A DNA stretch of 64,000 nt from an uncultured Pelagibacteraceae bacterium. GTDB taxonomy: Bacteria > Pseudomonadota > Alphaproteobacteria > Pelagibacterales > Pelagibacteraceae. The stretch is taken from positions 1 through 64,000 of the forward strand of contig CACENW010000003.1 in assembly GCA_902560805.1 (NCBI GenBank), read 5' to 3'. The notes under the pieces were generated by a model that was not told the DNA's origin, made no database searches, and saw nothing but the letters and a program-made list of their open reading frames with translations. Both the position numbers and the translations under genes were made by a program. Positions 1 to 9,702 of the stretch are shown in pieces (position 1 is the first letter of the stretch; every line of letters starts with the position of its first letter).

Positions 1-1906
1 TGTTAATATTAAAGAAAATAAAAAATTAGAAAATGTAGAAAGTAAATCTAGAGATGAAATTGAAAAATATAAAGATCAAATAAAAAAACAAAATCATCAA
101 AATATATTAGAGATAAGACAAGTAATTCAAAGCTACGAAGATGTTGGAAAAATTTATTTAGGTGGAATTCCAATGATTGCGGATGACATGATGACTTTTA
201 TCAAAAGTGATATCATTGTATTTGGTATTGGAGTTTTATTATTTATTATAGCAACACTTTGGTTTGTGTTTAGAAATCTAATTTGGATTATTGTTCCTAT
301 AAGTAGTTGTTTTTTCTCTGTCATTATTATGATGGGTCTGCTTGGATTACTTGGATGGAAAGTAACAGTTATTTCATCAAATTTTATTGCCTTGATGCTT
401 ATTCTTACAATGGCAATGAATATTCATATGAGTACCAGATTTCTACAGCTTAAAAAAAATCTTCCCTCCAAAAATAACTTTGAAATCATTTCCTTAACAA
501 CCAGCAAAATGTTTTGGCCTATTTTGTATACAGTTTTAACAACAATGTTAGCTTTCTTATCTCTAATCTTTAGCGAAATTAAACCAATTATTGATTTTGG
601 ATGGATGATGACTTTTGGTTTGATTACATCATTTATAATAACTTTTACTTTGCTTCCTACTCTTTTAAGTTTTACTTCAACTGGAAATGTGTCTTTGAAA
701 AAAGAACAAGACTCTAAAATTACATCAACTCTTGGTTCAATTTCTTTAAATAACAAATTTACAATTTTCTCTGCAACTGGAATTATTATTGTCTTAAGTA
801 TAATTGGAATTAGTAAACTTAAAGTTGAGAATAGTTTTATAAATTATTTTGATAAAAACACTGAAATTTATAAAGGAATGAAACTAATTGATGAAGAACT
901 AGGTGGAACTACTCCTTTAGAAGTAATTCTAAAATTTCCTAAAAAACAAGAAAATAAATCAGAGGAAGAAGATGAGGAGTTTGAAGATTGGGGAGATGAA
1001 GAAGATACTAACGATGAAAAGTATTGGTTTACAAAAGATAAAGTAGATAGAATTACATCTGTTCACAATTATTTAGATAGTCTTCCACAAGTTGGTAAAG
1101 TTTTATCCTTTTCATCAATTATAGATGTTGCTACACAATTAAATAACAATAGGCCACTTGGTACTCTAGAAATGGGAGTATTATATTCAAAGATACCTGA
1201 AAGTATTAAAACAGAAATAATTGATCCATATCTATCAATAGAAAATAATGAGGCTCGAATTAATCTCAGAATAATAGACTCTCAAGAAAACTTGAGAAGA
1301 AACGATCTAATAAATAAGATTAATTTTGATCTAAAAAATGAATTAGGTTTAGAAAAAGATGATTATAAATTAGCTGGAGTACTAATATTGTTTAATAATT
1401 TATTACAAAGTTTGTTCAAGTCACAAATTTTAACACTTGGTCTAGTTATGATTGGTATTTTCTCAATGTTTATTATTTTGTTTAGAAATGTAAAACTTTC
1501 ATTAATTGGTGTTGTGCCAAATTTTATAGCTGCATTCTTTATTTTAGGAATAATTGGTTTGTTAGAAATCCCATTAGATATGATGACCATTACAATTGCA
1601 GCAATTACAATTGGTATAGCTGTTGATAATAGCATTCACTATATTTACAGATTTAAGGAAGAGTTTAATAAATTAAAAGATTACCAAAAAACTTTAAAAA
1701 CATGTCATGAAACAGTTGGAGTTGCAATTTTAAATACCTCAATAACCATTGTTTTTGGTTTTTCAATTTTAGTTTTATCTAAATTTATACCTACTATTTA
1801 TTTTGGTATGTTTACAGGTCTTGCAATGTTACTTGCAATGATATCTGTATTAACTTTACTGCCAGTATTGATATTGGTGGTTAAACCTTTTGGTAAAAAT
1901 GTTTAA
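1..1906 (+). CDS. RND/MMPL-type membrane exporter, 5' end outside window
   Basis: Predicted RND-superfamily (MMPL-like) inner-membrane exporter; the cargo is unknown, and relatives move lipids or other hydrophobic molecules using the proton gradient. The frame is open from base 2, with 57 codons before the first Met at 173, so the gene begins outside the window. Two similar membrane blocks are visible, about residues 12-165 (counted from that Met) and 410-575, separated by a large presumably periplasmic loop. The loop carries a very acidic run (EEEDEEFEDWGDEED, near residues 265-280), an oddity that may be a lineage-specific insert. Its stop overlaps the cvpA start by one base (TAATG), implying a shared transcript. 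Confidence 0.85.
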   Translation, partial: VNIKENKKLENVESKSRDEIEKYKDQIKKQNHQNILEIRQVIQSYEDVGKIYLGGIPMIADDMMTFIKSDIIVFGIGVLLFIIATLWFVFRNLIWIIVPISSCFFSVIIMMGLLGLLGWKVTVISSNFIALMLILTMAMNIHMSTRFLQLKKNLPSKNNFEIISLTTSKMFWPILYTVLTTMLAFLSLIFSEIKPIIDFGWMMTFGLITSFIITFTLLPTLLSFTSTGNVSLKKEQDSKITSTLGSISLNNKFTIFSATGIIIVLSIIGISKLKVENSFINYFDKNTEIYKGMKLIDEELGGTTPLEVILKFPKKQENKSEEEDEEFEDWGDEEDTNDEKYWFTKDKVDRITSVHNYLDSLPQVGKVLSFSSIIDVATQLNNNRPLGTLEMGVLYSKIPESIKTEIIDPYLSIENNEARINLRIIDSQENLRRNDLINKINFDLKNELGLEKDDYKLAGVLILFNNLLQSLFKSQILTLGLVMIGIFSMFIILFRNVKLSLIGVVPNFIAAFFILGIIGLLEIPLDMMTITIAAITIGIAVDNSIHYIYRFKEEFNKLKDYQKTLKTCHETVGVAILNTSITIVFGFSILVLSKFIPTIYFGMFTGLAMLLAMISVLTLLPVLILVVKPFGKNV

Positions 1907-2451
1907 TGGTAGACGCTTTTAAAGATTTTTTTGAAGCATCGTCTATTATTGATTTAATATATATTTCAATAACTATATGGTCTTTAATAAGTTGTTATAG
2001 AAAAGGTTTTATATTAAGTATTCTTTCAATGACAAAATGGCTTCTAGCCTACGTTATTACACTAATTTTATTTCCACGTATAAAACCTTACGTGGAAGAT
2101 ATAATCGACAACGAATATGTTCTCGATGTAAGTCTTGGGATCGCAATATTTATAGTTGTTATCTTTTTAGTATTATTAGTTAACAAAGGTATAAGTAAAG
2201 CTGTCAAATATACCGGTATAGGAGGTTTAGACACTACCTTTGGATTCTTTTTTGGGTTTGTAAAAGCATATATTGTTTCTGTTTGTATTTTTTCAGCAAT
2301 TCATATTGTTTATAATCATGATAAATGGCCAATAAATTTAAATAAATCATACACCTTTCCATATTTAGAAAAAGGTAGTAATTATCTGATAAAAGAATTC
2401 CCTAATGAAAAAACATATCAAGAGTCTAAAGAAAAAATTGAAGATATTTGA
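1906..2451 (+). CDS. cvpA: CvpA family membrane protein
   Basis: CvpA-family integral membrane protein of 181 aa. The family is named for colicin V production and is linked to envelope integrity, but its molecular role is not settled. Four hydrophobic segments are visible (about residues 13-30, 40-57, 72-95 and 110-132), with the family's glycine-rich stretch GGLDTTFGFFFGFVKAY between the last two. The ATG overlaps the stop of the upstream exporter, and the 3' end overlaps the annotated purF start by 47 bases. The cvpA-purF pairing is a widespread conserved neighbourhood and supports the call. Confidence 0.85.
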   Translation: MVDAFKDFFEASSIIDLIYISITIWSLISCYRKGFILSILSMTKWLLAYVITLILFPRIKPYVEDIIDNEYVLDVSLGIAIFIVVIFLVLLVNKGISKAVKYTGIGGLDTTFGFFFGFVKAYIVSVCIFSAIHIVYNHDKWPINLNKSYTFPYLEKGSNYLIKEFPNEKTYQESKEKIEDI

Positions 2452-3886
2452 TCCAAAATTAAAAGAAGAGTGTGGAGTATTTGGCATCAGCAATGCTAAA
2501 GACGCTTCTGCATTAACTGCTTTAGGTTTACACGCATTACAACATAGAGGTCAGGAAGGTTGTGGAATAGTTACGTTTGATGGAGAAAAATATTATTCTG
2601 AAAAAAGATTTGGATTAGTTGGAGATAATTTTAATACAGAAAAAGTTTTAAAAAATCTTAAGGGTAATTATGCAATTGGACATAATCGATATAGTACTAC
2701 TGGGAATAATATTTTAAGAAATATTCAACCTTTTTTTGCAGATACTAATGCGGGTGGAATTGGGGTATCTCATAACGGAAACTTAACAAATTCAATATCT
2801 TTAAGAAATAAACTTGTAGAAGAAGGAGCGATTTTTTATACCACCTCTGATACTGAAACTATAGTCCAGTTAATTGCTAAATCTAAAAGATCAAAAACGA
2901 TTGATAAAATAATAGACGCAATATTCCAAATTCAAGGTGGGTATGCATTAGTAATGATGACACAAAAATCTTTAATAGGTGTAAGAGATCCATATGGAAT
3001 TAGACCATTAATGATTGGAAAATTAGGAAACAGCTATGTGCTAACCTCCGAAACTTGCGCATTAGACATAATTGGTGCAAAATTTATAAGAGAAGTAGAG
3101 AATGGAGAAATAGTATTAATTGAAAATGATGAATTAACGAGTATCAAACCCTTCTCTCCTAAAAAAGTAAGACCATGTGTATTTGAGTATATTTATTTTT
3201 CAAGACCAGACAGCCTACTTGATAATAAAACAGCTTATGAACATAGAAAGAATTTAGGAAAAGAACTTGCAAAAGAAAATAATCTAAAAGCAGATATAGT
3301 TGTACCAGTACCAGATTCAGGAAACGCTGCAGCACTTGGTTTTGCTCAACATTTAAAAATGAATTTTGAACATGGTTTAATTAGAAATCATTATGTTGGA
3401 AGAACTTTTATTGAGCCAAGTCAAAAAATAAGAAGCTTAGGTGTAAAATTAAAATTAAATGCAAACCAAAGTACAATTAAAGATAAAAAAATTATCTTAA
3501 TTGATGACTCGTTAGTTAGAGGAACTACCTCCTATAAGATAGTTAAAATGTTATATGATGCGGGTGCAAAAGAAGTTCATGTAAGAATAGCTTGTCCTGA
3601 GATTAAGTATCCAGATTTTTATGGCGTAGATACTCCAACTAAAAAAGAGTTATTAGCAGCAAACAAAACTAATGATGAAATTTGTGAATATATAGGTGCA
3701 AAATCACTTAAATTTTTATCTATTGATGGATTGTATAGAGCAATTGGATTTGACAAAAGAAATGAGGCTTATCCTCAATTAACAGATCATTATTTTACTG
3801 GGGATTACCCAGTAAAACCCGTTGATGAATTGGGTGATAATAAAATAACTCAACTTTCTTTATTAAGTACAGCATCTAATAATTAA
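2405..3886 (+). CDS. purF: Amidophosphoribosyltransferase
   Basis: First enzyme of purine synthesis: PRPP plus glutamine gives 5-phosphoribosylamine. The N-terminal Ntn glutaminase domain has its nucleophile at Cys23 (EECGVFG), and a C-terminal phosphoribosyltransferase domain carries the PRPP loop (IILIDDSLVRGTT). Cys must become the N-terminus, so the residues before it are a propeptide. The only ATG start (2405) gives 22 propeptide residues and deep overlap with cvpA. A TTG at 2438 would give 11 residues, the length known from the Bacillus enzyme, and shorten the overlap to 14 bases. I keep the ATG but regard the TTG as a serious alternative. Total length of 493 aa is usual for the family. 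Confidence 0.95.
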   Translation: MKKHIKSLKKKLKIFDPKLKEECGVFGISNAKDASALTALGLHALQHRGQEGCGIVTFDGEKYYSEKRFGLVGDNFNTEKVLKNLKGNYAIGHNRYSTTGNNILRNIQPFFADTNAGGIGVSHNGNLTNSISLRNKLVEEGAIFYTTSDTETIVQLIAKSKRSKTIDKIIDAIFQIQGGYALVMMTQKSLIGVRDPYGIRPLMIGKLGNSYVLTSETCALDIIGAKFIREVENGEIVLIENDELTSIKPFSPKKVRPCVFEYIYFSRPDSLLDNKTAYEHRKNLGKELAKENNLKADIVVPVPDSGNAAALGFAQHLKMNFEHGLIRNHYVGRTFIEPSQKIRSLGVKLKLNANQSTIKDKKIILIDDSLVRGTTSYKIVKMLYDAGAKEVHVRIACPEIKYPDFYGVDTPTKKELLAANKTNDEICEYIGAKSLKFLSIDGLYRAIGFDKRNEAYPQLTDHYFTGDYPVKPVDELGDNKITQLSLLSTASNN

Positions 3887-3888
3887 TT

Positions 3889-4446
3889 ATGAAAACAGTA
3901 AATTTTACTGAAATGAAAAATGGTTCTAAAGAAGATTATGAGCTATTAGAAAAATTTGAAAAAAATTTTGAAAGGCAAACAGCAGATAGAATAATAAATT
4001 ATTTATCTAAACAAACTACAACTCTAGAAGGATATAAAATCACAAGATTAGAACATTCTTTACAAGCCGCAACAAGAGCATTTAAAAATAATGAGAGTGA
4101 TGAGATGATTGTTGCAACTTTATTACATGACATAGGAGATGATCTTGCGCCAATGAATCATTCACAATATGCAGCTTCTATTTTAAGACCTTACGTTTCT
4201 GAAAGAACTTATTGGATCATTCTTCATCATGGACTTTTTCAAACTTATTATAGCGCTCATCATTTAGGTGGTGATAGAAACGCAAGAGACAAATTTAAAG
4301 ATCATAAATACTACCAGGACACGATAGATTTTTGTGAAAAATACGATCAGTGCTCATTTGATCCTGAATATAAAAGTATGTCTTTAAAGGATTTTACGCC
4401 ATTAATAAGGAAAATATTCTCAAAAGAACCTTATTATTACCTTTAA
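3889..4446 (+). CDS. HD-domain metal-dependent hydrolase
   Basis: 185-aa HD-superfamily protein. The metal-binding pattern is visible: His in EHSLQAATRA (about residue 62), the HD pair in LLHDIGDD (about 84-85), histidines in ILHHGLFQTYY and AHHLGG, and a late Asp in EKYDQCSFD. The HHG...YYSAHHLGG arrangement recalls the diiron PhnZ/inositol-oxygenase-like branch, whose members can be oxygenases rather than phosphohydrolases. The substrate is unknown. It starts two bases after purF and precedes the glutathione genes, so it is probably co-transcribed with purF, but this context does not fix a function. Confidence 0.75.
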   Translation: MKTVNFTEMKNGSKEDYELLEKFEKNFERQTADRIINYLSKQTTTLEGYKITRLEHSLQAATRAFKNNESDEMIVATLLHDIGDDLAPMNHSQYAASILRPYVSERTYWIILHHGLFQTYYSAHHLGGDRNARDKFKDHKYYQDTIDFCEKYDQCSFDPEYKSMSLKDFTPLIRKIFSKEPYYYL

Positions 4447-4475
4447 ATTCATTTATAAATCACTAATTAGAAGCC

Positions 4476-5771
4476 ATGATTAAAACGAAAGACGAAATTA
4501 TAGAATATTTTCAGTCAGGTATTAAAGAAACAAAAGACTTTAAAATCGGAATTGAACACGAAAAATTTTTGTTCAACATTGAAAATAATAAAAGAATTGA
4601 TTATCCAAAAGTTAAAGAAATGTTTACAGCCTTGACTGAGTTTGGCTGGAACCCTGTTTTTGAAAAAAAAAATATCATTGGTCTCAATAAAGGTGGTAAA
4701 AATATAACATTAGAACCTGGCAACCAAATTGAATTATCAGGTGATAAATTAAACCATATGCATGAGGCTTGCTCAGAATCTCAAGATTATTTATTTGAAT
4801 TAAAACAAGTTACTAAAAAATTAGGTATTCAAATAGTTAGTGCAGGCTTTGATCCTATTACAAAATTAGAAGATATTCCAAAAAATCCTAAGCAACGTTA
4901 TGAGTTAATGACAAAAGATATGCCGCTAGGTGGAGAACTTAGTTTAGATATGATGTATCGAACATGTGGCACACAATTAAATATTGATTACAATTCAGAG
5001 GAAGATTTTATTAAAAAATTTAAATTAGTTAATTCTATTGTTCCAATTTCAATTGCATTGTTTGCAAACTCTTCAATAGTTGAAAAAAAGAATAGTAATT
5101 ATTTATCCTACAGATCTAAGGTATGGCAGAGTACTTCAAGAGGAGGTTTACCTAAATTATTTTTTGATAATTTAGATTTCGATAAATATGCAGAATTTGT
5201 GATGAACTTTCCAATTCTATTCATTCAACATAATGATCAATATATTTCAGGAAGAAAATATATATTTAAAGATTTTATGGATGGAAAAATTGAAGAGATA
5301 GGAAATAGACTTCCAACAAAGAATGATCTTACAACACACTTAAGCACAATATTTACTGAAAATAGACTGAAGAAATATATTGAGCTTAGATCTATGGATA
5401 CATGTGGTTGGGATTGCCTATGTGCTGGACCAGCTTTTAATATTGGTATGTTGTACGGAAATTTAGATGAAGCATACGAACTAGTCTCTTCGTGGGAAAC
5501 AGATAAAATAATCAATGCTTATTTAGATGCTCCACAAAAAGGATTTAATACTCAATTAATGGGTAAAGACTTATTGTATTGGACTTCTGCTCTTTTGGAC
5601 ATATCTAGGAAAGGCTTAGAAAAAAGAGATATCATTAGTAAAAAAGGAAATAACGAAACTATATTCTTAAATCACTTGCAAAATGTAGTTGATAACAAAA
5701 CTACAAATGCAGATCATATGATTAGTAAATTTTCAAAGAATGAAAATTTAGAAGAATTATATGACAAATAA
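4476..5771 (+). CDS. gshA: Glutamate-cysteine ligase (alphaproteobacterial/plant type)
   Basis: First step of glutathione synthesis: ATP-dependent joining of glutamate and cysteine in the cytosol. The 431-aa protein carries the family hallmarks GIEHEKFLF near residue 24, GNQIELSG near 82, and KKYIELRSMD near 300, which fits the alphaproteobacterial/plant class of GCL (typically 430-460 aa) rather than the E. coli class. It follows the HD gene after 29 bases and overlaps gshB by 11 bases, so the pathway is encoded as one unit. No truncation or missing motif was seen. Confidence 0.92.
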   Translation: MIKTKDEIIEYFQSGIKETKDFKIGIEHEKFLFNIENNKRIDYPKVKEMFTALTEFGWNPVFEKKNIIGLNKGGKNITLEPGNQIELSGDKLNHMHEACSESQDYLFELKQVTKKLGIQIVSAGFDPITKLEDIPKNPKQRYELMTKDMPLGGELSLDMMYRTCGTQLNIDYNSEEDFIKKFKLVNSIVPISIALFANSSIVEKKNSNYLSYRSKVWQSTSRGGLPKLFFDNLDFDKYAEFVMNFPILFIQHNDQYISGRKYIFKDFMDGKIEEIGNRLPTKNDLTTHLSTIFTENRLKKYIELRSMDTCGWDCLCAGPAFNIGMLYGNLDEAYELVSSWETDKIINAYLDAPQKGFNTQLMGKDLLYWTSALLDISRKGLEKRDIISKKGNNETIFLNHLQNVVDNKTTNADHMISKFSKNENLEELYDK

Positions 5772-6684
5772 AATAGTAGCTGTTCAAGGAAATCATCCTT
5801 CTACTCTTAACCCTGTAACTGATACTAGTGTTTTTTTAGCTAACGAAATCCAAAATAAATATAAGATTTTTTATTATGACCCAAAAAATTTATCTTTAAC
5901 AAAGAAAAAAGTTTTAGCTAAAGGCTTCTTCATTAAATTTAATTATCAAGACAAGAAATTTTACAAAATTATTAAAGAACAAACTTTAGACCTTACGAAA
6001 TGTAAGTTTATTCTAATCCGTCAAGATCCACCATTTAATTTAGAATATATTTCAACTACTTACATTTTAGATTTTATTAAAAATAAAGTTAAAATAATAA
6101 ATAACCCAACATCTATAAGAAATATTTCTGAAAAACTATATTCTGCCAAGTATCTAAAATATATGCCTGATACACTTTTTTCTCAGAACATAAATGAAAT
6201 CAAAAAATTTATTAAAAAAAATAAAAAAATAATTATTAAACCTATTCATAGTTATAGTGGAAATGATATTCATTTATTAAATAAATTTAATTCAAAACTT
6301 ATAAGTAAATTTATTAAAAAACATGATCATATAATGTGTCAAAAATTTTTATCTAAGATTAATAAAGGAGATAAAAGAGTTTTTATAATTAATGGAAAAG
6401 TTTGCGGTGCAATCTCTAGAGTTCCTAAAGAAGGATCTTTTTTAAGTAATATGAGTAAAGGTGCTAAGCCAATTAATATTAATTTAACAAAATTAGAAAA
6501 TAAAATTTCAAAATTAATTGCAAAAGATTTAAAAAAAGAAAATATTTTTTTTGCAGGAATTGATTTTATAGATCAAAAACTTAATGGAGATATAAATGTA
6601 ACATCTCCAACTGGTCTTAAAACACTTTTTGATCTATCTGGTAAAAATTTAGCTAAAACATTTTGGAAAGAACTTAAGGTTTGA
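5761..6684 (+). CDS. gshB: Glutathione synthetase
   Basis: ATP-grasp enzyme joining gamma-glutamylcysteine and glycine to make glutathione. Recognised by the prokaryotic GshB layout: N-terminal domain with the RQDPPFNLEY motif (residues about 86-95), the ATP-grasp core from about 120, GDKRVFIINGKVCGA near 205, and the C-terminal INVTSPTGL motif near 280. At 307 aa it has the normal length. The ATG lies inside the 3' end of gshA, implying translational coupling. It uses glycine, tying it loosely to the glycine supply genes elsewhere in the window. Confidence 0.93.
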   Translation: MTNKIVAVQGNHPSTLNPVTDTSVFLANEIQNKYKIFYYDPKNLSLTKKKVLAKGFFIKFNYQDKKFYKIIKEQTLDLTKCKFILIRQDPPFNLEYISTTYILDFIKNKVKIINNPTSIRNISEKLYSAKYLKYMPDTLFSQNINEIKKFIKKNKKIIIKPIHSYSGNDIHLLNKFNSKLISKFIKKHDHIMCQKFLSKINKGDKRVFIINGKVCGAISRVPKEGSFLSNMSKGAKPININLTKLENKISKLIAKDLKKENIFFAGIDFIDQKLNGDINVTSPTGLKTLFDLSGKNLAKTFWKELKV

Positions 6685-7556
6685 ATAATTTAACTAATCA
6701 ACAAAAAGGTTCGTTAATGGCTTTCATAGGAGTTATGTTTATAACTCCGGACTCTTTACTAATAAGATTGTCAAATATTGATACTTGGGGAATGCTTTTT
6801 TACAGAGGAGCAATTCCATTTGTAGTAGTTCTAATTGGTCTTCTTTTTTTTTATAAAACTAATTTCTTAAAAGCATTGTTTAAAATTGGTTACCCAGGAA
6901 TTTTTTATGTAATTAGTTTTTCTATTTGCAATATTACTTTTATTATCTCAATACAAAACACCAATGTAGCAAATACTTTATTAATGGTTGCTCTTGCACC
7001 AATGCTTTCGGCAATTTTGGGAGCTATTTTTTTAAAAGAAAAACCAGACAATAAAACTTGGATTGCAATAATAATTACCTTTGTTGCTTGTGTTTATATT
7101 TTTTACGATTCTTTAAGTCTTGGTAATTTTTATGGGGATTTATTTGGTTTAATAACTGCTTTTGGATTAGCCTGTAACGCAAACATTGCAAGATATGCAA
7201 AATCGACCGATTTAGTACCTGCTGCGGTAATTGGGAAATCGTGTGTTGCAATATTTGCCTTTTTCTTTGTTAAAGACTTTGCTTTAGCGGGAAATGATAT
7301 TTTTTATATACCTTTAATGTGTGTGATGTGTGTAGCCATACCATTTGTTTTGGTAACCATAGCACCAAGATTTATAACTGCAGCTGAAGTTAATCTATTT
7401 TTCCTACTAGAAACTATCATTGGACCAATATGGGTTTGGATGGTTATCAAAGAACAGCCTTCCAACGAGACTATCTATGGAGGTATAATTATCATTCTCA
7501 CGATAGCAATTCATTCTTTACTAGCCATAAAAAAAACACAAACCAAAACTACTTAG
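6681..7556 (+). CDS. EamA/DMT-family permease
   Basis: Drug/metabolite-transporter superfamily membrane protein of 291 aa with the ten-helix, two-EamA-repeat pattern; substrate unknown. The motif LGAIFLKEKPDNKTW at the end of the first repeat and VWMVIKEQPSNETIYGG at the end of the second are typical of the family. The start is uncertain: TTG at 6681 overlaps the gshB stop (TTGA), while an ATG at 6717 would remove 12 residues. I chose TTG because of the tight coupling to gshB. Position after gshAB makes it a candidate transporter for a thiol or amino acid, but this is only contextual. Confidence 0.85.
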   Translation: MNNLTNQQKGSLMAFIGVMFITPDSLLIRLSNIDTWGMLFYRGAIPFVVVLIGLLFFYKTNFLKALFKIGYPGIFYVISFSICNITFIISIQNTNVANTLLMVALAPMLSAILGAIFLKEKPDNKTWIAIIITFVACVYIFYDSLSLGNFYGDLFGLITAFGLACNANIARYAKSTDLVPAAVIGKSCVAIFAFFFVKDFALAGNDIFYIPLMCVMCVAIPFVLVTIAPRFITAAEVNLFFLLETIIGPIWVWMVIKEQPSNETIYGGIIIILTIAIHSLLAIKKTQTKTT

Positions 7557-7587
7557 CCCGCAATTTGTTAAGAATTAAAATTTAGAA

Positions 7588-8901
7588 ATGCAAAAAGAAG
7601 TTAAAAAATCCTGGGCCCTATTTATAGGTATTGGGGTGATGATGATTGCACATGGATTGCAAATGCAGTTGATGGGTATTAGATCCGTAATAGAAGATTT
7701 TAGTGTCTTTACCACTGGTATCTTCATGTCTGGATATTATGTCGGTTATTTTGTGGGTTCAAGAACTACTCCTAATTTTGTTTCAAAAGTTGGTCATATA
7801 AGGGTATTTGCTGCATTCGCTTCGCTTGCATCTTTAAGTGCTTTGGTTGCAGTTATTTATGTAAATCCATTCATGTGGACGATTAGCAGGTTCATAACGG
7901 GTATAAGTTTAGTTAGTTGTTACGTGGTCACAGAAAGCTGGTTAAATGATAGAGCGAATAATAAAAATAGAGGACAACTATTGTCTGCTTATATGATGGT
8001 AATCTATTTTGGATTAGCTATAGGTATGTTGTTACTTAATGTTAGCAAACCAGAAGACTATGAACCATTCATTTTAGTTTCTATTTTACTTTCTATTGCG
8101 CTTGTTCCTATTTTATTAACTAGAAGACCTGCCCCAAAATTTAAAAAAATAGAGACAATAAGTATTAAAGAATTGTATACAATTTCACCGCTAGGTTCAT
8201 TAAGTTCATTCTTTACTGGTATAATTCATGCAGCATTCTTCTCTTTAATATCCGTTTATGCAACACTTGCAAAATTAACTTTAGTTGAAACATCAATACT
8301 TTTGTTTATTGCAACAATTGCAGGGGTGATTGGTCAAGGGCCAATAGGTTATTTCTCAGATACGTTCGATAGAAGAAAAGTAATCGTAATTACAACTTTT
8401 GGAAGTTCATTTTTAGCTTTTGTTTCAATTCTAACTTCAAATGATCCTATTCAAAATATTTATTACATGGATGAATTTGCTTTAAGAAAAATTATATTTT
8501 TTGTTGCTGTAGGACTGTATTCAAGTTTATGTCTTCCTTTATTTTCACTTAATCTTGCTCATACTAATGACTTTGTTCCAAAATCAAAATTCGTAGCAGC
8601 TGGAGGAGGTTTACAATTTATTTTTGGTATTGGTGCAATTAGTGGTCCTATTTTGTGTTCTTTATTTATGGAATGGTTCGGATTAAACGGTTTATTTGTT
8701 TTTTTAATTATCGCACATGCAATTATTGGTGGATTTGGTTTATATAGGATGAAAGTTAGAGATACTGTTGAAAACCCAGACTCAACATTTACACCGATTC
8801 CTGCAACAATTACACCTGCTGGACTAGAATTAGACCCAGACACTCCTGCTACATTGGAAGAAACTACTATAACTAATAATCCTGAATTTAAAAAATATTA
8901 A
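7588..8901 (+). CDS. MFS transporter (YcaD-like)
   Basis: Major facilitator superfamily permease, 437 aa, with about 12 predicted helices. Family signatures include GYFVGSRTTPNFVSKVGHIR (loop 2-3) and GYFSDTFDRRKVI (the equivalent loop of the second half), and the motif ISRFITGISLVSCYVVTESW resembles YcaD-type MFS proteins. The last 50 residues form a hydrophilic tail rich in Pro, Thr and Glu that most family members lack. Substrate is unknown. It lies 31 bases after the DMT permease and ends 9 bases before the convergent ehuA. Confidence 0.85.
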   Translation: MQKEVKKSWALFIGIGVMMIAHGLQMQLMGIRSVIEDFSVFTTGIFMSGYYVGYFVGSRTTPNFVSKVGHIRVFAAFASLASLSALVAVIYVNPFMWTISRFITGISLVSCYVVTESWLNDRANNKNRGQLLSAYMMVIYFGLAIGMLLLNVSKPEDYEPFILVSILLSIALVPILLTRRPAPKFKKIETISIKELYTISPLGSLSSFFTGIIHAAFFSLISVYATLAKLTLVETSILLFIATIAGVIGQGPIGYFSDTFDRRKVIVITTFGSSFLAFVSILTSNDPIQNIYYMDEFALRKIIFFVAVGLYSSLCLPLFSLNLAHTNDFVPKSKFVAAGGGLQFIFGIGAISGPILCSLFMEWFGLNGLFVFLIIAHAIIGGFGLYRMKVRDTVENPDSTFTPIPATITPAGLELDPDTPATLEETTITNNPEFKKY

Positions 8902-8910
8902 ACTTAAATA

Positions 8911-9699
8911 TTAATGCGAGTCTAGTACTGCGTGAAGAAATTGTTTGGTTCTCTCATTTTGAGGATCTCCAAATAATTTTTCTGGGGGTCCTTCCTCAAA
9001 TATTTTACCTTCGTTAAAAAAACAAACTCTGTCTGAAATCTCACGAGCAAAACCCATTTGGTGAGTAACCATTATCATAGTCAAATTATGCTCTTTATTT
9101 AATGAACGTATAACATTTAAAACTTCCCCTACTACCTCAGGATCGAGTGCAGAAGTTATTTCATCTAAAAGCATAACTTTAGGTCTCATAGCAAGAGCTC
9201 TTGCTATAGCAACTCTTTGTTGTTGACCTCCTGAAAGTCTACTCGGATGTTGATCTTTTTTATCTGTCAAACCTACTAACTCAAGCAGCTCTAAAGCTCT
9301 TTCCTCTGCTTCCTCTTTTTTAAGCCCTAAAACTTCAATTGGAGCTTCTATGCAGTTTTGTAAAGCTGTCATGTGGGGAAACAAATTGAATTGCTGAAAT
9401 ACCATTCCAATTTTTGAACGTCTTTCTCTTAAATACTTTTCACTTGCCTCAACAAGATTACCATTTTCACTCATATGTGTTAAGGGCTCCCCGTCTAGAT
9501 TTATTATACCACCGTTTATTTTTTCTAAAGTCATTAAAACTCTGAGAACTGTAGTTTTACCTGATCCTGAAGGTCCAATAATTGAAACCATTTCATTTTT
9601 TTTAATATCTAGATTTAATTTATCTAAAACTACTAAATCACCATATTGTTTGGTTACTTGATCAAATTTTACAATTATTTCATCAGATGTATTTTTCAT
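8911..9699 (-). CDS. ehuA: ABC importer ATP-binding protein (EhuA/GlnQ type)
   Basis: Cytoplasmic ATPase of a polar-amino-acid-type ABC importer. Walker A (GPSGSGKTT), Q-loop (FQQFNLFPH), signature (LSGGQQQR), Walker B ([12 protein letters not shown]) and switch His (VTHQMGFA) are intact in 262 aa. A short insert after the Walker A region ([21 protein letters not shown]) is the kind seen in EhuA/HisP-type ATPases. It is the last gene of ehuB-C-D-A, 3 bases after ehuD. The Ehu label comes from the permeases and means ectoine/hydroxyectoine uptake in other bacteria; the true substrate here could be another polar compound. Confidence 0.88.
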   Translation of the reverse strand: MKNTSDEIIVKFDQVTKQYGDLVVLDKLNLDIKKNEMVSIIGPSGSGKTTVLRVLMTLEKINGGIINLDGEPLTHMSENGNLVEASEKYLRERRSKIGMVFQQFNLFPHMTALQNCIEAPIEVLGLKKEEAEERALELLELVGLTDKKDQHPSRLSGGQQQRVAIARALAMRPKVMLLDEITSALDPEVVGEVLNVIRSLNKEHNLTMIMVTHQMGFAREISDRVCFFNEGKIFEEGPPEKLFGDPQNERTKQFLHAVLDSH

Positions 9700-9702
9700 A
9701 AT

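Noticed and set aside
1363-1635. Opposite-strand ORFs such as 1363-1635, 11218-11565 and 60617-61051
   Set aside because: They lie wholly within strongly supported genes, lack ribosome sites, and their translations show no family features; they are side effects of coding composition.
2405-2450. Frameshift or gene fusion between cvpA and purF
   Set aside because: The overlap is a normal case of a purF propeptide running into the cvpA end; both reading frames are complete and typical.
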